Shown piece by piece: positions 12,201 through 22,579 of a stretch of DNA of 64,000 nt (positions are counted from its first letter, which is position 1; every line of letters starts with the position of its first letter). The DNA is from Taeniopygia guttata (Eukaryota; Chordata; Aves; Passeriformes; Estrildidae). The notes beneath the pieces are model-generated. The model did not search any database, was not told the origin of the DNA, and was given only the letters and a program-made list of their open reading frames with translations. The stretch is taken from assembly GCF_048771995.1 (NCBI RefSeq), contig NC_133060.1, positions 1,323,501-1,387,500 on the forward strand, given 5' to 3'. The position numbers and the translations under genes were made by a program.

Positions 12201-15200
12201 CCCGAGACCCCCATAAACCCCCATGACCTCCCTGAGACCCCCTGGGACCCCCCCAAGACCCCCAGGACCCCCATAACCCCCCTGAGACCCTCTGGGACAC
12301 CCCCTAACCCCCCCTGGGACACCCCCATATCCCCCCTGGGACCCCCCCCCCAAGACCCCCAGGACCCCCCCAAGACCCCCAAGACCCCCCCCAGGACCCC
12401 CCATAAGCCCCCATAACCCCCCTGAGACCCTCTGGGACCCCCCGGGACCCCCCGTGAGCCCCCTGGGACCCCCCATAAACCCCCATAACCCCCCTGAGAC
12501 CCCCAGGACCCCCCCCAGGACCCCCAAGCCCCTCTGGGACCCCCCATGAGCCCCCCAAGACCCCCCAGGACCCCCATAAACCCCCATAACCCCCCTGAGA
12601 CCCTCTGGGACCCCCATAACCCCCCTGAGACCCCCTGGGACACCCCATAACCCCCCTGAGACCCTCTGGGACGCCCCCTAAGCCCCCCTGGGACCCCCAT
12701 AACCCCCCCCAGGACCCCCAGGACCCCCCATAACCCCCCTGAGACCCTCTGGGACCCCCCATGAGCCCCCCAAGCCCCCCTGACCCCCCCCATGACCCCC
12801 CATAACCCCCCTGAGACCCCCTGGGACACCCCCTAAGCCCCTCTGGGACCCCCCCATGAGCCCCCCAAGACCCCCAGGACCCCCCATAACTCCCCTGAGA
12901 CCCTCTGGGACCCCCCTAAGCCCCTCTGGGACCCCCCATGAGCCCCCCAAGACCCCCAGGACCCCCCATAACTCCCCTGAGACCCTCTGGGACCCCCCTA
13001 AGCCCCTCTGGGAGCCCCCATGAACCCCCCAAGACCCCCCAGGACCCCCCATAACCCCCCTGAGACCCTCTGGGACACCCCCTAAGCCCCTCTGGGAGCC
13101 CCCATGACCCCCCCAAGACCCCCTGAGACCCCCTGGGACCCCCCTTCAGCTCCCCAAGACCCCCAGGACCCCCCCCAAGACCCCCAAGACCCCCCAAAAT
13201 TCCCCTGAACCCCACTAAGACCCTCCTGAACCCCCCCATAGAGCCCTTGGGACCCCCCTGAGACCCCCAGGACCCCCCCAGGACCCCCCCATAAAGCCCC
13301 ATAACCCCCCAGGACCCCCATAAACCCCCTGAGACCCTCTGGGACACCCCCTAAGCCCCTCTGGGACCCCCCATGAGCCCCCCAAGACCCCCATGACCCC
13401 CCCCAGGACCCCCAGGACCCCCATAACCCCCCTGAGACCCTCTGGGACCCCCTATGAGCCCCCCAAGCCCCTCTGACCCCCCCCTCAAGACCCCCAGGAC
13501 CCCCCTGAAACCTTCTGGGACACCCCCTAAGCCCCCCTGGGACCCCCCCTGACCCCCCCCAGGACCCCCCATAACCCCCCTGAGACCCTCTGGAACACCC
13601 CTGGGACCCCCTGGGACCCTCTGGGACCCCCCTTGAGCCCCCCAAGACCCCCAGGACCCCCCATAACCCCCCCCATGAGCCCCCCAAGACCCCCAGGACC
13701 CCCCTGACCCCCCCCCAGGACTCCCCCAGGACCCCCAGGACCCCCCCCCAGGACCCCCAGGACCCCCCATAACCCCCCTGAGACCCTCTGGGACCCCCCA
13801 TGAGCCCCCTGACCCCCCCCCAGGACCCTCCATGAGCCCCCCATAACCCCCCTAAGCCCCTCTGGGACACCCCCTAAGCCCCCCTGGGACCCCCCCCAAG
13901 ACCCCCAGGACCCCCAAGCCCCCCTGACCCCCCCCCAGGACCCTCCATGAGCCCCCCCAGGACCCCCCCAAGCCCCCCCTGACCCCCAGGACCCCCCCCC
14001 AGGACCCCCCAAGCCCCCCAGGACCCCCAAGCCCCCCTGACCCCCCCCCCAAGCCCCCCTGACGCCCCCCTGACCCCCCCGTGCCCCCCAGTTGGAGAAG
14101 TACCAGCAGGGAGATTTCGGGTACTGCCCGCGGGTGTACTGCGAGAACCAGCCCATGCTGCCCATCGGTACTGGGACAAACTGGGAGCACTGGGAGCACT
14201 GGGAGGGGATTTTGGGGAGATTGGGGGGCACTGGGAGGGGATTTGGGGGGCACTGGGACAAACTGGGACAAACTGGGAGCACTGGGAGGGACTGGGAGGG
14301 ACTGGGAGGGACTGGGAGGGGATTTTGGGGAGATTTGGGGGTCACTGGGAGGGACTGGGAGGGACTGGGAGGGGATTTTGGGGGGCACTGGGGGGTCACT
14401 GGGAGGGACTGGGAGCACTGGGAGCACTGGGAGGGACTGGGAAGGGATTTGAGGGAGATTTGGGGGTCACTGGGAGGGACTGGGAGGGAACTGGGAGGGG
14501 ATTTGGGGGGGACTGGGACAAACTGGGAGGGACTGGGAGGGACTGGGATTAACTGGGAGGGACTGGGGGGGGATTTGGGGGGCACTGGGAGGCACTGGGA
14601 GGGACTGGGAGGGGATTTGGGGGGACTGGGACAAACTGGGACAAACTGGGAGGGGACTGGGAGGGACTGGGGGGCACTGGGAGGGAACTGGGAGGGACTG
14701 GGAGGGACTGGGATGGACTGGGGGGACTGGGAGGGACTGGGATGGACTGGGGGGGACTGGGAGGGACTGGGAGGGACTGGGAGCACTGGGAGGGGACTGG
14801 GAGGGACTGGGAGGGACTGGGAGAGGGACTGGGATGGGTTCAGGGGGCACTGGGAGGGACTGGGATGGCACTGGGAATGACTGGGGGGCACTGGGAGGGA
14901 ACTGGGATGGTTTGGCGGGGCACTGGGAGGGAACTGGGAGGGACTGGGAGGGACTGGGAGGGGGTTGGCGGGCACTGGGAGGGGATTTGGGGGGGACTGG
15001 GATGGTTTGGGGGCACTGGGGGTTCCCTTTGGCGGGGTTTTTTTTATTTATTGGGGATTTTTTTGGGGCTTTATTTGGGGTTTTTTTGGGTTTATTTGAG
15101 TTTTTTCATGTTTCCCCCCACGGGATCCCTTCAGACCGCATTTATTTTATATTTATTTATCTTTTATTGATATTTTTCCATATTTCCCCGCACAGAATCC

Positions 15201-18200
15201 CTTTGGGCTGTGTTTATTTTGAGTTTATTTTATCTTTTATTTATATTTTTCCTTATTTCCCCACACAAACCCCCTTCAAACCACCTTTTTTTCACCTTTT
15301 CTCCCTCTTTTCTCCCGTTTCCCCCCACAGGTCCCCTTTGGGCTGTGTTTATTTTGGGTTTATTTGGCTTTTTTTGGGTTATTTTTGGGTTTATTTGCAT
15401 TCTACTTATGTTTCCCCCCACGGGATCCCTTCAAACCGCGTTTATTTTATATTTATTTATCTTTTATTTATATTTTTCCCTATTTCCCCCCACGGAACCC
15501 CTTTGGGCCGTGTTTATTTTGGCTTTATTTTATCTTTTATTTATATTTTTCCCTATTTCCCCGCACAAACCCCCTTCAAACCACCATTTTTTCCCCTTTT
15601 CTCCCTTTTTCCAGGGCTGTCGGACATCCCTGGCGAGGCCATGGTGAAGCTGTACTGCCCCAAGTGCATGGACGTGTACACGCCCAAATCCTCGCGGCAC
15701 CACCACACCGACGGCGCCTATTTCGGCACCGGCTTCCCGCACATGCTGTTCATGGTGCACCCCGAGTACCGCCCCAAGCGCCCCGCCAACCAGTTCGTGC
15801 CCAGGTCTCAGACAAAAATCTACATTTTTATAATTTCCCTACGGTTTTTATACATTCCCCTGAATTTCCCTCCAGTTTTCCTCCATTTTCCTCAATTTTC
15901 CCAAAATTCCCTGAATTTTCTCTCCAATTCTACTTAATTTTCTGCAAATTTTCCTTCATTTCCATGAATTTTCCCCAAATTTCCCACAATTTTTTTCAAT
16001 TTCCCCAAATTTCCCCAAATTTTCCCCAAATTTCCCCGAATTTTCCTTAATTTTTCCAAATTTTCCTCAATTTCCCTGAATTTTCCTCAGTTTCCTGAAA
16101 TTTTCCCAAAATTTCCCCAAATTTTCTTCAATTTCTCCGAATTTTCCCCAATTTTCCTCAATTTCCCTGAATTTTTCTTAATTTCCCCAAATTTCCCAGA
16201 ATTTTTCTCAATTTCCCTGAATTTTCCTTAATTTCCCCGAATTTTCCCCAAATTTCCCTGAATTTTCCTCAGTTTCCCCGAATTTTTCTCAATTTCCCCA
16301 AAGTTCCCTGAATTTTTCTCAATTTTCCCTAAATTTCCCTGGATTTTCTCTCAATTCCACTTAATTTTCCACGAATTTTCCTTCCTTTCCACGAATTTTC
16401 CCCCAATTCTTCTCAATTTCCCCAAATTTCCCACAATTTTTTCAATTTCCCCAAATTTCCTTCAATTTCCCTGAATTTTCCCTAATTTCCCCAAATTTCC
16501 CACAATTTTTTTCAATTTCCCCAAATTTCCCCAAATTTTCCCCAAATTTCCCCGAATTTTCCTCAATTGCCCTGAATTTTTCTCAATTTCCCCAAAGTTC
16601 CCTGAATTTTTCTCAATTTTCCCAAAATTCCCTGAATTTTCTCTCCAATTCTACTTAATTTTCTGCAAATTTTCCTTCATTTCCCCAAATTTTCCCAAAT
16701 TTTCCTCAATTTTTTTCAATTTCCCCAAATTTTTCTCAATTTCCCCAAATTTTTCCCAAATTTCCCTGAATTTTCCTCAGTTTCCCTGAATTTTCCTCAA
16801 ATTTCCCTGAATTTTCCCCAGTTTCCCTGAATTTTTCTCAATTTCCCCAAAGTTTCCTCAATTTCCCCGAATTTTCCCCAAATTTCCCTGAATTTTCCTC
16901 AAATTTCCCTGAGTTTTCCTCAGTTTCCATGAATTTTCCTCAATTTCCCTGAATTTTCCTCAATTTCCTCGGATTTTCCTCAGTTTCCCTGAATTTCCCT
17001 CAATTTCCCCGAATTTTCCCCAAATTTCCCTGAATTTTCCCCAAATTTCCCACAATTTTCTTCAATTTCCCCGAATTTTCCCCAATTTTTCCCAAATTTT
17101 CCTCAGTTTTCCGGAATTTTCCTTAATTTCCCCAAATTTTCCTCAATTTCCTCGGATTTTCCCCAAATTTCCCTGAGTTTTCCTTAATTTCCCCAAATTT
17201 TCCTCAATTTTCCCAAATTTTCCCCAAATTTCCCTGAATTTTTCTCAATTTCCCCAAAGTTTCCTCAATTTTCCCAAATTTTTCCCAAATTTCCCGGAAT
17301 TTTCCTTAATTTCCCCAAATTTTCCTCAATTTCCCCGAATTTTCTTCAATCTACCCAAATTTCCCTAAATTTCCCTGAATTTTCTCTCCAATTCCACTTA
17401 ATTTTCCACAAATTTTCCTTCCTTTCCACGAATTTTCCCCCAATTTTCCTCAGTTTCCCTGAATTTTCCCTAATTTCCCCAAATTTCCCCGCCTTTTCCC
17501 CAATCCTCGCGGCACCACCACACCGACGGCGCCTATTTCGGCACCGGCTTCCCGCACATGCTGTTCATGGTGCACCCCGAGTACCGCCCCAAGCGCCCCG
17601 CCAACCAGTTCGTGCCCAGGTCTCACACAAAAATCTACATTTTTATAATTTCCCTACGGTTTTTATACATTCCCCTGAATTTCCCTCCAGTTTTCCTCCA
17701 TTTTCCTCAATTTTCCCAAAATTCCCTGAATTTTCTCTCCAATTCTACTTAATTTTCTGCAAATTTTCCTTCATTTCCATGAATTTTCCCCAAATTTCCC
17801 ACAATTTTTTTCAATTTCCCCAAATTTCCCCAAATTTTCCCCAAATTTCCCCGAATTTTCCTTAATTTTTCCAAATTTTCCTCAATTTCCCTGAATTTTC
17901 CTCAGTTTCCTGAAATTTTCCCAAAATTTCCCCAAATTTTCTTCAATTTCTCCGAATTTTCCCCAATTTTCCTCAATTTCCCTGAATTTTTCTTAATTTC
18001 CCCAAATTTCCCAGAATTTTTCTCAATTTCCCTGAATTTTCCCTAATTTCCCCAAATTTTCCCAAATTTTCCTCAAATTTCCCTGAATTTTCCTCAGTTT
18101 CCCTGAATTTTTCTCAATTTCCCCAAAGTTTCCTCAATTTCCCCAAATTTTCCTCAATTTCCTCAAATTTCCCTGAATTTCCCAAATTTTCCCCAAATTT

Positions 18201-20701
18201 CCCCGCATTTTCCCCGCCCCAAGCGCCCCGCCAACCAGTTCGTGCCCAGGTCACACACAAAAATACACATTTTTATCATTTCCCTCCGGTTTTCAGCCAT
18301 TTCCCTCAAATTTCCATCCAGTTTTCTTCCATTTTCCTCAATTTTCCCAAAATTCCCTGAATTTTCCCCGCCCCAAGCGCCCCACCAACCAGTTCGTGCC
18401 CAGGTCACACACAAAAATCCAAATTTTTGTCACTTCCCTCCAGTTTTCATCCATTTTCCCAAAATTCCCTGAATTTTCTCTCAAATTTCACTTAATTTCC
18501 CCAAATTTCCCCGCATTTTCCCCGCCCCAAGCGCCCCGCCAACCAGTTCGTGCCCAGGTCACAGACACAAATACACATTTTTATCACTTCCCTCCAGTTT
18601 TCCTCCATTTCCCTGGATTTCCCTAAATTTCCTTGAAGTTTCTCTCCAATTTCACTTAATTTCCACAAATTTTCCCCAAATTTCCCCCAATTTTTCTCAA
18701 TTTTCCCAAAATTCCCTGAATTTTCTCTCCAATTCTACTTAGTTTTCCACAAATTTTGCTTCATTTCCCTGAATTTCCCCCAATTTCATTCAATTTTCCC
18801 AAATTTTTCTCAATTTCCCTGAGTTTTCCTTAATTTCCCCAAATTTTCCCAAATTTTCCTCAATTTCCCCGAATTTCCCCCAATTTCATTCCATTTTCCC
18901 AAATTTCCCTGAATTTCCCTAAATTTCCCTGAATTTTCTCTCCAATTCCACTTAATTTTCCGCAAATTTCCCCAAATTTTCCCAGAATTTCCCCAAATTT
19001 TCCTCAATTTCCCCAAATTTCCCTAAATTTCCCCCATTTTTTTCCCAATAACCCCCATTTCCCCCCCCAAAACCCCCATTTTTTCCCCCTCCAAAACCCC
19101 CATTTTTTCCCCCCAAAACCCCCATTTTCCCCCCAAAAAACCCCCATTTTTTCCTAATAACCCCCTTTCCCCCCCCAACCCCCATTTCCCCCCAAAAACC
19201 CCCATTTTCCCCCACCAAAACCCCCATTTTTTCCCCCCCAAAACCCCCATTTCCCCCCCCAAAAAAACCCAATTTTTTTCCCCCAAACCCCCATTTCCCC
19301 CCCAAACCCCCCATTTCCCCCAGAAAAAAACCCCCATTCTCCCCCCAAATCCCCATTTTTTCCTGAAGAAAATCCCAGTTTTTTCCCCCCAAATCCCCAT
19401 TTTTCCCAATAACCCCCATTTTTTCCCCCCAAAACCCCCATTTCCCCCCCAAAAAACCCAATTTTTTCCCCAAAAACCCTCATTTTCCCCCCAATAACCC
19501 CCATTTCCCCCAAAAACCCCCATTTTTCCCCTTCCAAAACCATTTCCCCCCAAAAAAACCCCATTTTTTCCCCAAAAACCCCCATTTTCCCCCCAAATCC
19601 CCATTTTTTCCCCCAAACACCCATTTTCTCCCAAATACCCATTTTTCCCCAAAAAAATCCCATTTTTTTTTCCCAAAACCCCCATTTCCCCCCCAATACC
19701 CCCATTTCCCCCCCCAAAAAATCCCATTTTTTTCCCAAAAACCCCCATTTTTTTCCCAATAACTTCCCATTTCCCCCCACAAAAAAACATTTTTTTTCCC
19801 AAAAACCCCCATTTTTTCCCCCCCAAATCCCCATTTTCCCCCCCAAAAAATGCAATTTTTTTTCCCAAAAACCCCCATTTCCCCCCCCACCAAAACCCCC
19901 ATTTTTTCCCCCCCAAAACCCCCATTTCCCCCCCCCAAAAAACCCAATTTTTTTCCCCCAAACCCCCATTTTTCCCCCCAAAAAACCCCCATTTCCCCCA
20001 GAAAAAAAACCCCATTCTCCCCCCAAATCCCCATTTTTTCCTGAAGAAAATCCCAGTTTTTTCCCCCCAAATCCCCATTTTTCCCAATAACCCCCATTTT
20101 TTCCCCCCAAAACCCCCATTTTTCCCCCCAATAAACCCCCATTTTTTTTCCCAAAAAACCCCCATTTTTTCCCCCTTCCAAAACCCCCTTTTCCCCCAAA
20201 TCCCCCATTTTTTCCCCCTCCAAAACCCCCATTTCCCCCCCAAGAAATCCCATTTTTTTCCCAAAAACCCCCATGTTTTCCCTTCCAAAACCCCCATTTA
20301 CCCCCATAAAAACCCATTTTTTTTCCCAAAAACACCCATTTTTTTTCCCCTTCCAAAACCCTCATTTTTCTCCCAAAAACCCCCATTCTCCCCCCAAATC
20401 CCCTTTTTTTCTTGAAGAAAATCCCAGTTTTTTCCCCCCAAATCCCCCATTTTTCCCAAAATCCCAATTTTTCCCCCCAAAACCCCCATTTCCCCCAACC
20501 CCCATTTTTCCCAAAATGCCGTTTTTTCTCCCCAACCCCCATTTTTCCCAAAATGCCGTTTTTTTCCCCCAAACCCCCATTTTTCCCAAAATCCCTGTTT
20601 TTCTCCCCAGGCTGTACGGGTTCAAGATCCACCCCATGGCGTACCAGCTGCAGCTCCAGGCCGCCAGCAACTTCAAGAGCCCCGTCAAGACCATCCGCTG
20701 A
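6168..20701 (+). CDS. CSNK2B: CSNK2B, casein kinase II regulatory subunit beta (5' end outside window; five coding exons)
   Basis: CK2 beta is the non-catalytic subunit of the protein kinase CK2 tetramer; it dimerises through a zinc finger and docks two catalytic alpha subunits. The five exons join without a frame break into 191 residues, corresponding to residues 25-215 of the 215-residue vertebrate protein, and match the human sequence as I remember it at every position. The acidic loop (DLEPDEELED) and the four zinc cysteines (YCPRVYC, YCPKC; Cys109, 114, 137, 140) are present, and the protein ends in SPVKTIR. The first coding exon (about 24 residues, MSSSEEV onward in other vertebrates) is not in the window, so the gene starts upstream. 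Exons total 576 nt in a 14.5-kb span; the introns are tandem repeats. No canonical AATAAA or ATTAAA is visible after the stop. The next gene, ABHD16A, is on the same strand 3.4 kb downstream. Confidence 0.97.
6271..8555 (+). repeat. CSNK2B intron, G-rich GGGGGTTTGAGGGGGTTTGG array
   Basis: The intron is made of imperfect units such as GGGGGTTTGGGGGGGTCAGGA, with dense runs of four or more G on the sense strand, so the transcript could form G-quadruplexes. The last ~150 bp shift to a GGGTCTCTGG repeat and then a C-rich acceptor tract. No gene is seen inside. Confidence 0.9.
8556..8671 (+). CDS. CSNK2B: CSNK2B exon (residues 59-97)
   Basis: The acceptor ctccccag is followed by bases completing Asp59, then [12 protein letters not shown] through RGIAQM. 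The donor is ATG|GTGGGA, phase 0. The last ~30 nt and the donor are repeated seven more times in the following intron. Reading past the first donor meets TGA after 27 codons, so this proximal donor must be used for a normal product. Confidence 0.96.
8672..9911 (+). repeat. Exon-tail array: seven further copies of the CSNK2B exon 59-97 3' edge plus donor
   Basis: Copies of ATCCTCACCAACCGCGGCAT followed by CGCCCAGATG and GTGGGACCCCC end at 8848, 9023, 9212, 9370, 9550, 9725 and 9911; the true exon ends at 8671. Spacing is 177, 175, 189, 158, 180, 175 and 186 bp. The last ten codons ([10 protein letters not shown]) are almost unchanged; one copy has GCGCAG and one GCTCAG. Between them lie CCACCCTGAGCC and GACCCCCCCCAAAT units. 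The copies have a donor but no obvious acceptor of their own. Confidence 0.92.
9912..14091 (+). repeat. CSNK2B intron, CCCATAACCCCCCTGAGACC array
   Basis: This C-rich satellite has units mixing CCCATAACCCCCCTGAGACC, CTCTGGGACACCCCCTAAGC and CCCCTGGGACCCCCCATGAG in variable order. It ends in a pure CCCCCCAGGA tract before the acceptor at 14091. No coding segment is seen. The long antisense open frames are repeat products. Confidence 0.88.
14092..14167 (+). CDS. CSNK2B: CSNK2B exon (residues 98-122 plus one base)
   Basis: The acceptor gcccccccag precedes [20 protein letters not shown], which holds the first zinc pair, Cys109 and Cys114. The donor GTACTG runs directly into an ACTGGGA minisatellite. 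Confidence 0.96.
14168..15035 (+). repeat. ACTGGGAGGG decamer minisatellite in CSNK2B intron
   Basis: The array starts at the donor (GTACTGGGACAAACTGGGAG) and continues as ACTGGGAGGG with interspersed GGATTTTGGGG variants. The same decamer with the same variants fills ABHD16A intron 12 at 49195-50660. Confidence 0.92.
15036..15614 (+). repeat. T-rich intron end with a 300-bp tandem duplication next to the acceptor
   Basis: The stretch from about 15105 to 15310 recurs at an offset of 300 bp (TTTCCCCCCACGGGATCCCT at 15111 and 15411) and runs up to the true acceptor at 15614. The duplication therefore repeats the polypyrimidine-rich intron end. Several ccccacag or cgcacag trinucleotide contexts inside could act as decoy acceptors. 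The AT/T-rich base composition contrasts with the flanking repeats. Confidence 0.85.
15615..15804 (+). CDS. CSNK2B: CSNK2B exon (residues 123-185, second zinc pair)
   Basis: The acceptor is tttttccag. The exon encodes [17 protein letters not shown] through KRPANQFVP plus two bases of an Arg codon, and carries Cys137 and Cys140. The donor is CAG|GTCTCA. Its 3' part recurs once as a 118-nt copy and three times as short copies in the next intron. Confidence 0.96.
15805..19030 (+). repeat. CSNK2B intron, AATTTTCCCCAAATTTCCC array with exon-tail copies
   Basis: The array consists of imperfect AATTTTCC, CAATTTCCCC and AAATTTCCCTG units. Four copies of the preceding exon's 3' edge are embedded: 17502-17619 (118 nt plus ~420 bp of the following intron, offset 1815 bp from the original) and short copies ending at 18249, 18403 and 18557 (154-bp period). 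All keep a GT donor (GTCTCA or GTCACA). Confidence 0.9.
17502..17619 (+). pseudogene. Duplicate 3' part of the CSNK2B exon 123-185
   Basis: The 118 nt encode [15 protein letters not shown] through KRPANQFVP and are essentially identical to the true exon at 15687-15804. The donor CAG|GTCTCA is kept and the downstream intron copy extends to about 18040. No acceptor-like tract lies directly upstream (TTTTCCCCAATCC), so this looks like a duplicated exon tail that is not itself a complete exon. Confidence 0.9.
19031..20610 (+). repeat. CSNK2B intron end, AACCCCCATTTTTTCCCCCC array
   Basis: The array is CCCCCATTTTTTCCCCCCAA with variants. A larger duplicated block is visible: the AAAATCCCAGTTTTTTCCCC context recurs near 19368, 20047 and 20417. 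No exon is seen. The long antisense frames ([15 protein letters not shown]) are repeat products. Confidence 0.88.
20611..20701 (+). CDS. CSNK2B: CSNK2B last exon (residues 186-215 and TGA)
   Basis: The acceptor ttctccccag is followed by the base completing Arg, then [14 protein letters not shown] and the C-terminus SPVKTIR with stop TGA at 20699-20701. The 3' UTR runs into a G/T-rich tandem repeat with no AATAAA seen. Confidence 0.96.
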
Positions 20702-22340
20702 GGGACCCGAAATCCCCCGAAACCGCCCCAAAAACGCCCCAAAAACCCCCAAAAACCCCCAAAATGGATTTGGGCTCCGACCCGCCCGGCTCCGCCTCTT
20801 TTTTGGGGTGTTCGGGGCGGGTTTTGGGGTGGTTGAGTGATTTTTGGTGATTTCGGGGTGGTTTGGATGGAATTTGGGTGATTTGGATGATTTTGGGTTG
20901 GTTTGGGTGGAATTTTGGGTAGTTTGGTGGAATTTGGGCAATTTTGGGGTGATTTGGATGATTTTGGGGTGGTTGAGTGATTTTTTTGTGATTTTGGGGT
21001 GTTTTGGGGTGGTTGAGTGATTTTTGGTGATTTTGGGGTGGGTTTGGGGTGGTTTCGTGGAATTTGGGCGATTTTGGGGTGGTTTGGGTGGAATTTGGGT
21101 GATTTTGGGGTGGTTGAGTGATTTTTGGTGATTTCGGGGTGCTTTGGGGTGGCTTTGGGGTCGTTTGGTGGAATTTGGGTGATTTTGGGTTGGTTTGGGT
21201 GAAATTTGGGTGCTTTTGGGGGGGGGGTTGGGTTGGTTTTGGGGTAGTTTGGTGGAATTTGGGCGGTTTTGGGGTGGTTTGGGTGGAATTTTGGGTGATT
21301 TTGGGGGTGAATTGGATGATTTTGGGGTGGTTGAGTGATTTTTGGTGATTTGGGGTGGGTTTGGGGTAGTTTCGTGGAATTTCGGCAATTTTGGTGTGGT
21401 TTGGGTGATTTTGGGGTGATTTGGATGATTTTGGGGTGGTTTGGGTGGAATTTAGGCGATTTCGGGGTGTTTTGGGGTGGTTTGGGTGGAATTTGGGTGA
21501 TTTTGGGGTGGTTTGGGTGAATTTGGGTGGAATTTGGATGATTTCGGGGTAGTTTGGGTGGAATTTGGGGGGTTTTGGGGTAGTTTGGGTGATTTTTGGT
21601 GATTTGGATGATTTTGGGGTGGTTTGGGTGATTTTTGGTGATTTCGGGGTGGTTTGGGTGGAATTTGGGTGATTTTGGGGTGGTTTGGGTTGGTTTTGGG
21701 GTGGTTTGGGTGATTTTTGGTGATTTCGGGGTGGGTTTGGGGTGGTTTGGGTGGAATTTGGGTGGAATTTGGATGATTTCGGGGTAGTTTGGTGGAATTT
21801 GGGTGATTTTGGGTTGGTTTGGGTAGAATTTGGATGATTTTGGGGTGATTTGGATGATTTTGGGGTGGTTGAGTGATTTTTGGTGATTTCAGGGTGGTTG
21901 GGTGATTTTGGGTTGGTTTGGATGGAATTTGGGCAATTTTGGGGTGGTTTGGGTGGAATTTGGGTGGTTTCGGGGTGGTTTGGGTTGGTTTTGGGGTAGT
22001 TTGGTGGAATTTGGGTGGTTTGGTGGAATTTGGGTGATTTTGGAGTAATTTGGGTGATTTTGGGGTGGTTCGGATGGAATTTGGGCGATTTTGGGGTGGT
22101 TTGGGGTGGTTTTGGGGTCGTTTGGTGGAATTTGGGTGATCTCGGGGTGGTGTGGGTGGAATTTGGGTGATTTTGGGGTCATTTTGTGGAATTTGGGTGA
22201 TTTTGGGGTGGTTTGGGTAGAATTCGGGTGATTTTGGGGTGGTTTGGATGGAATTTGGATAATTTCGGGGTGGTTTGGGGTGGCTTTGGGGTTGTTTGGT
22301 GGAATTTGGGTGATTTTGGGGAGTTTTGGGTAGAATTGGG
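20702..22340 (+). repeat. CSNK2B 3' flank, TTTTGGGGTGGTTTGGGTGG array
   Basis: After a ~110-bp possible 3' UTR, the sequence becomes a G/T-rich repeat built from GGTTTGGGTGG, AATTTGGGTGA and TTTTGGGGTGA. No polyadenylation hexamer AATAAA or ATTAAA is seen. No gene is seen. Confidence 0.87.
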
Positions 22341-22579
22341 GTAATTCAGGTGCTTTGCTGCGTTTCGGGGCGCTCTGAGCCGCTCTTGGGGTTGTTCCTG
22401 ACAATTTTGGGGAATTTTGGGTGGATTTGGTGCATTCCCGGCCGGCTTTGGGGTGACTTTCGGCTGTTCTGAGTCAACTCCGGCCGCTTTTGGGGTCCCT
22501 TTGCCCCATTCCCGCCCCTCGCGCTGAATTTTGGGGCGATTTCCGCCGATTTTGGGGCCTTGTCGGGCCTTTTCTGGCC
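22341..22579. other. Unique intergenic stretch, function unknown
   Basis: About 240 bp of non-repetitive, moderately CpG-rich sequence lies between the G/T repeat and the 36-bp array. I see no open frame resembling a protein and no recognisable motif beyond short GC-rich boxes (for example cccgcccctcgcgc). Confidence 0.5.

Noticed and set aside
19154..21388. 744-codon - strand open frame with GGKNGGFG and PKSPKIP repeats
   Set aside because: Translation of simple repeats, antisense to the CSNK2B last exon.
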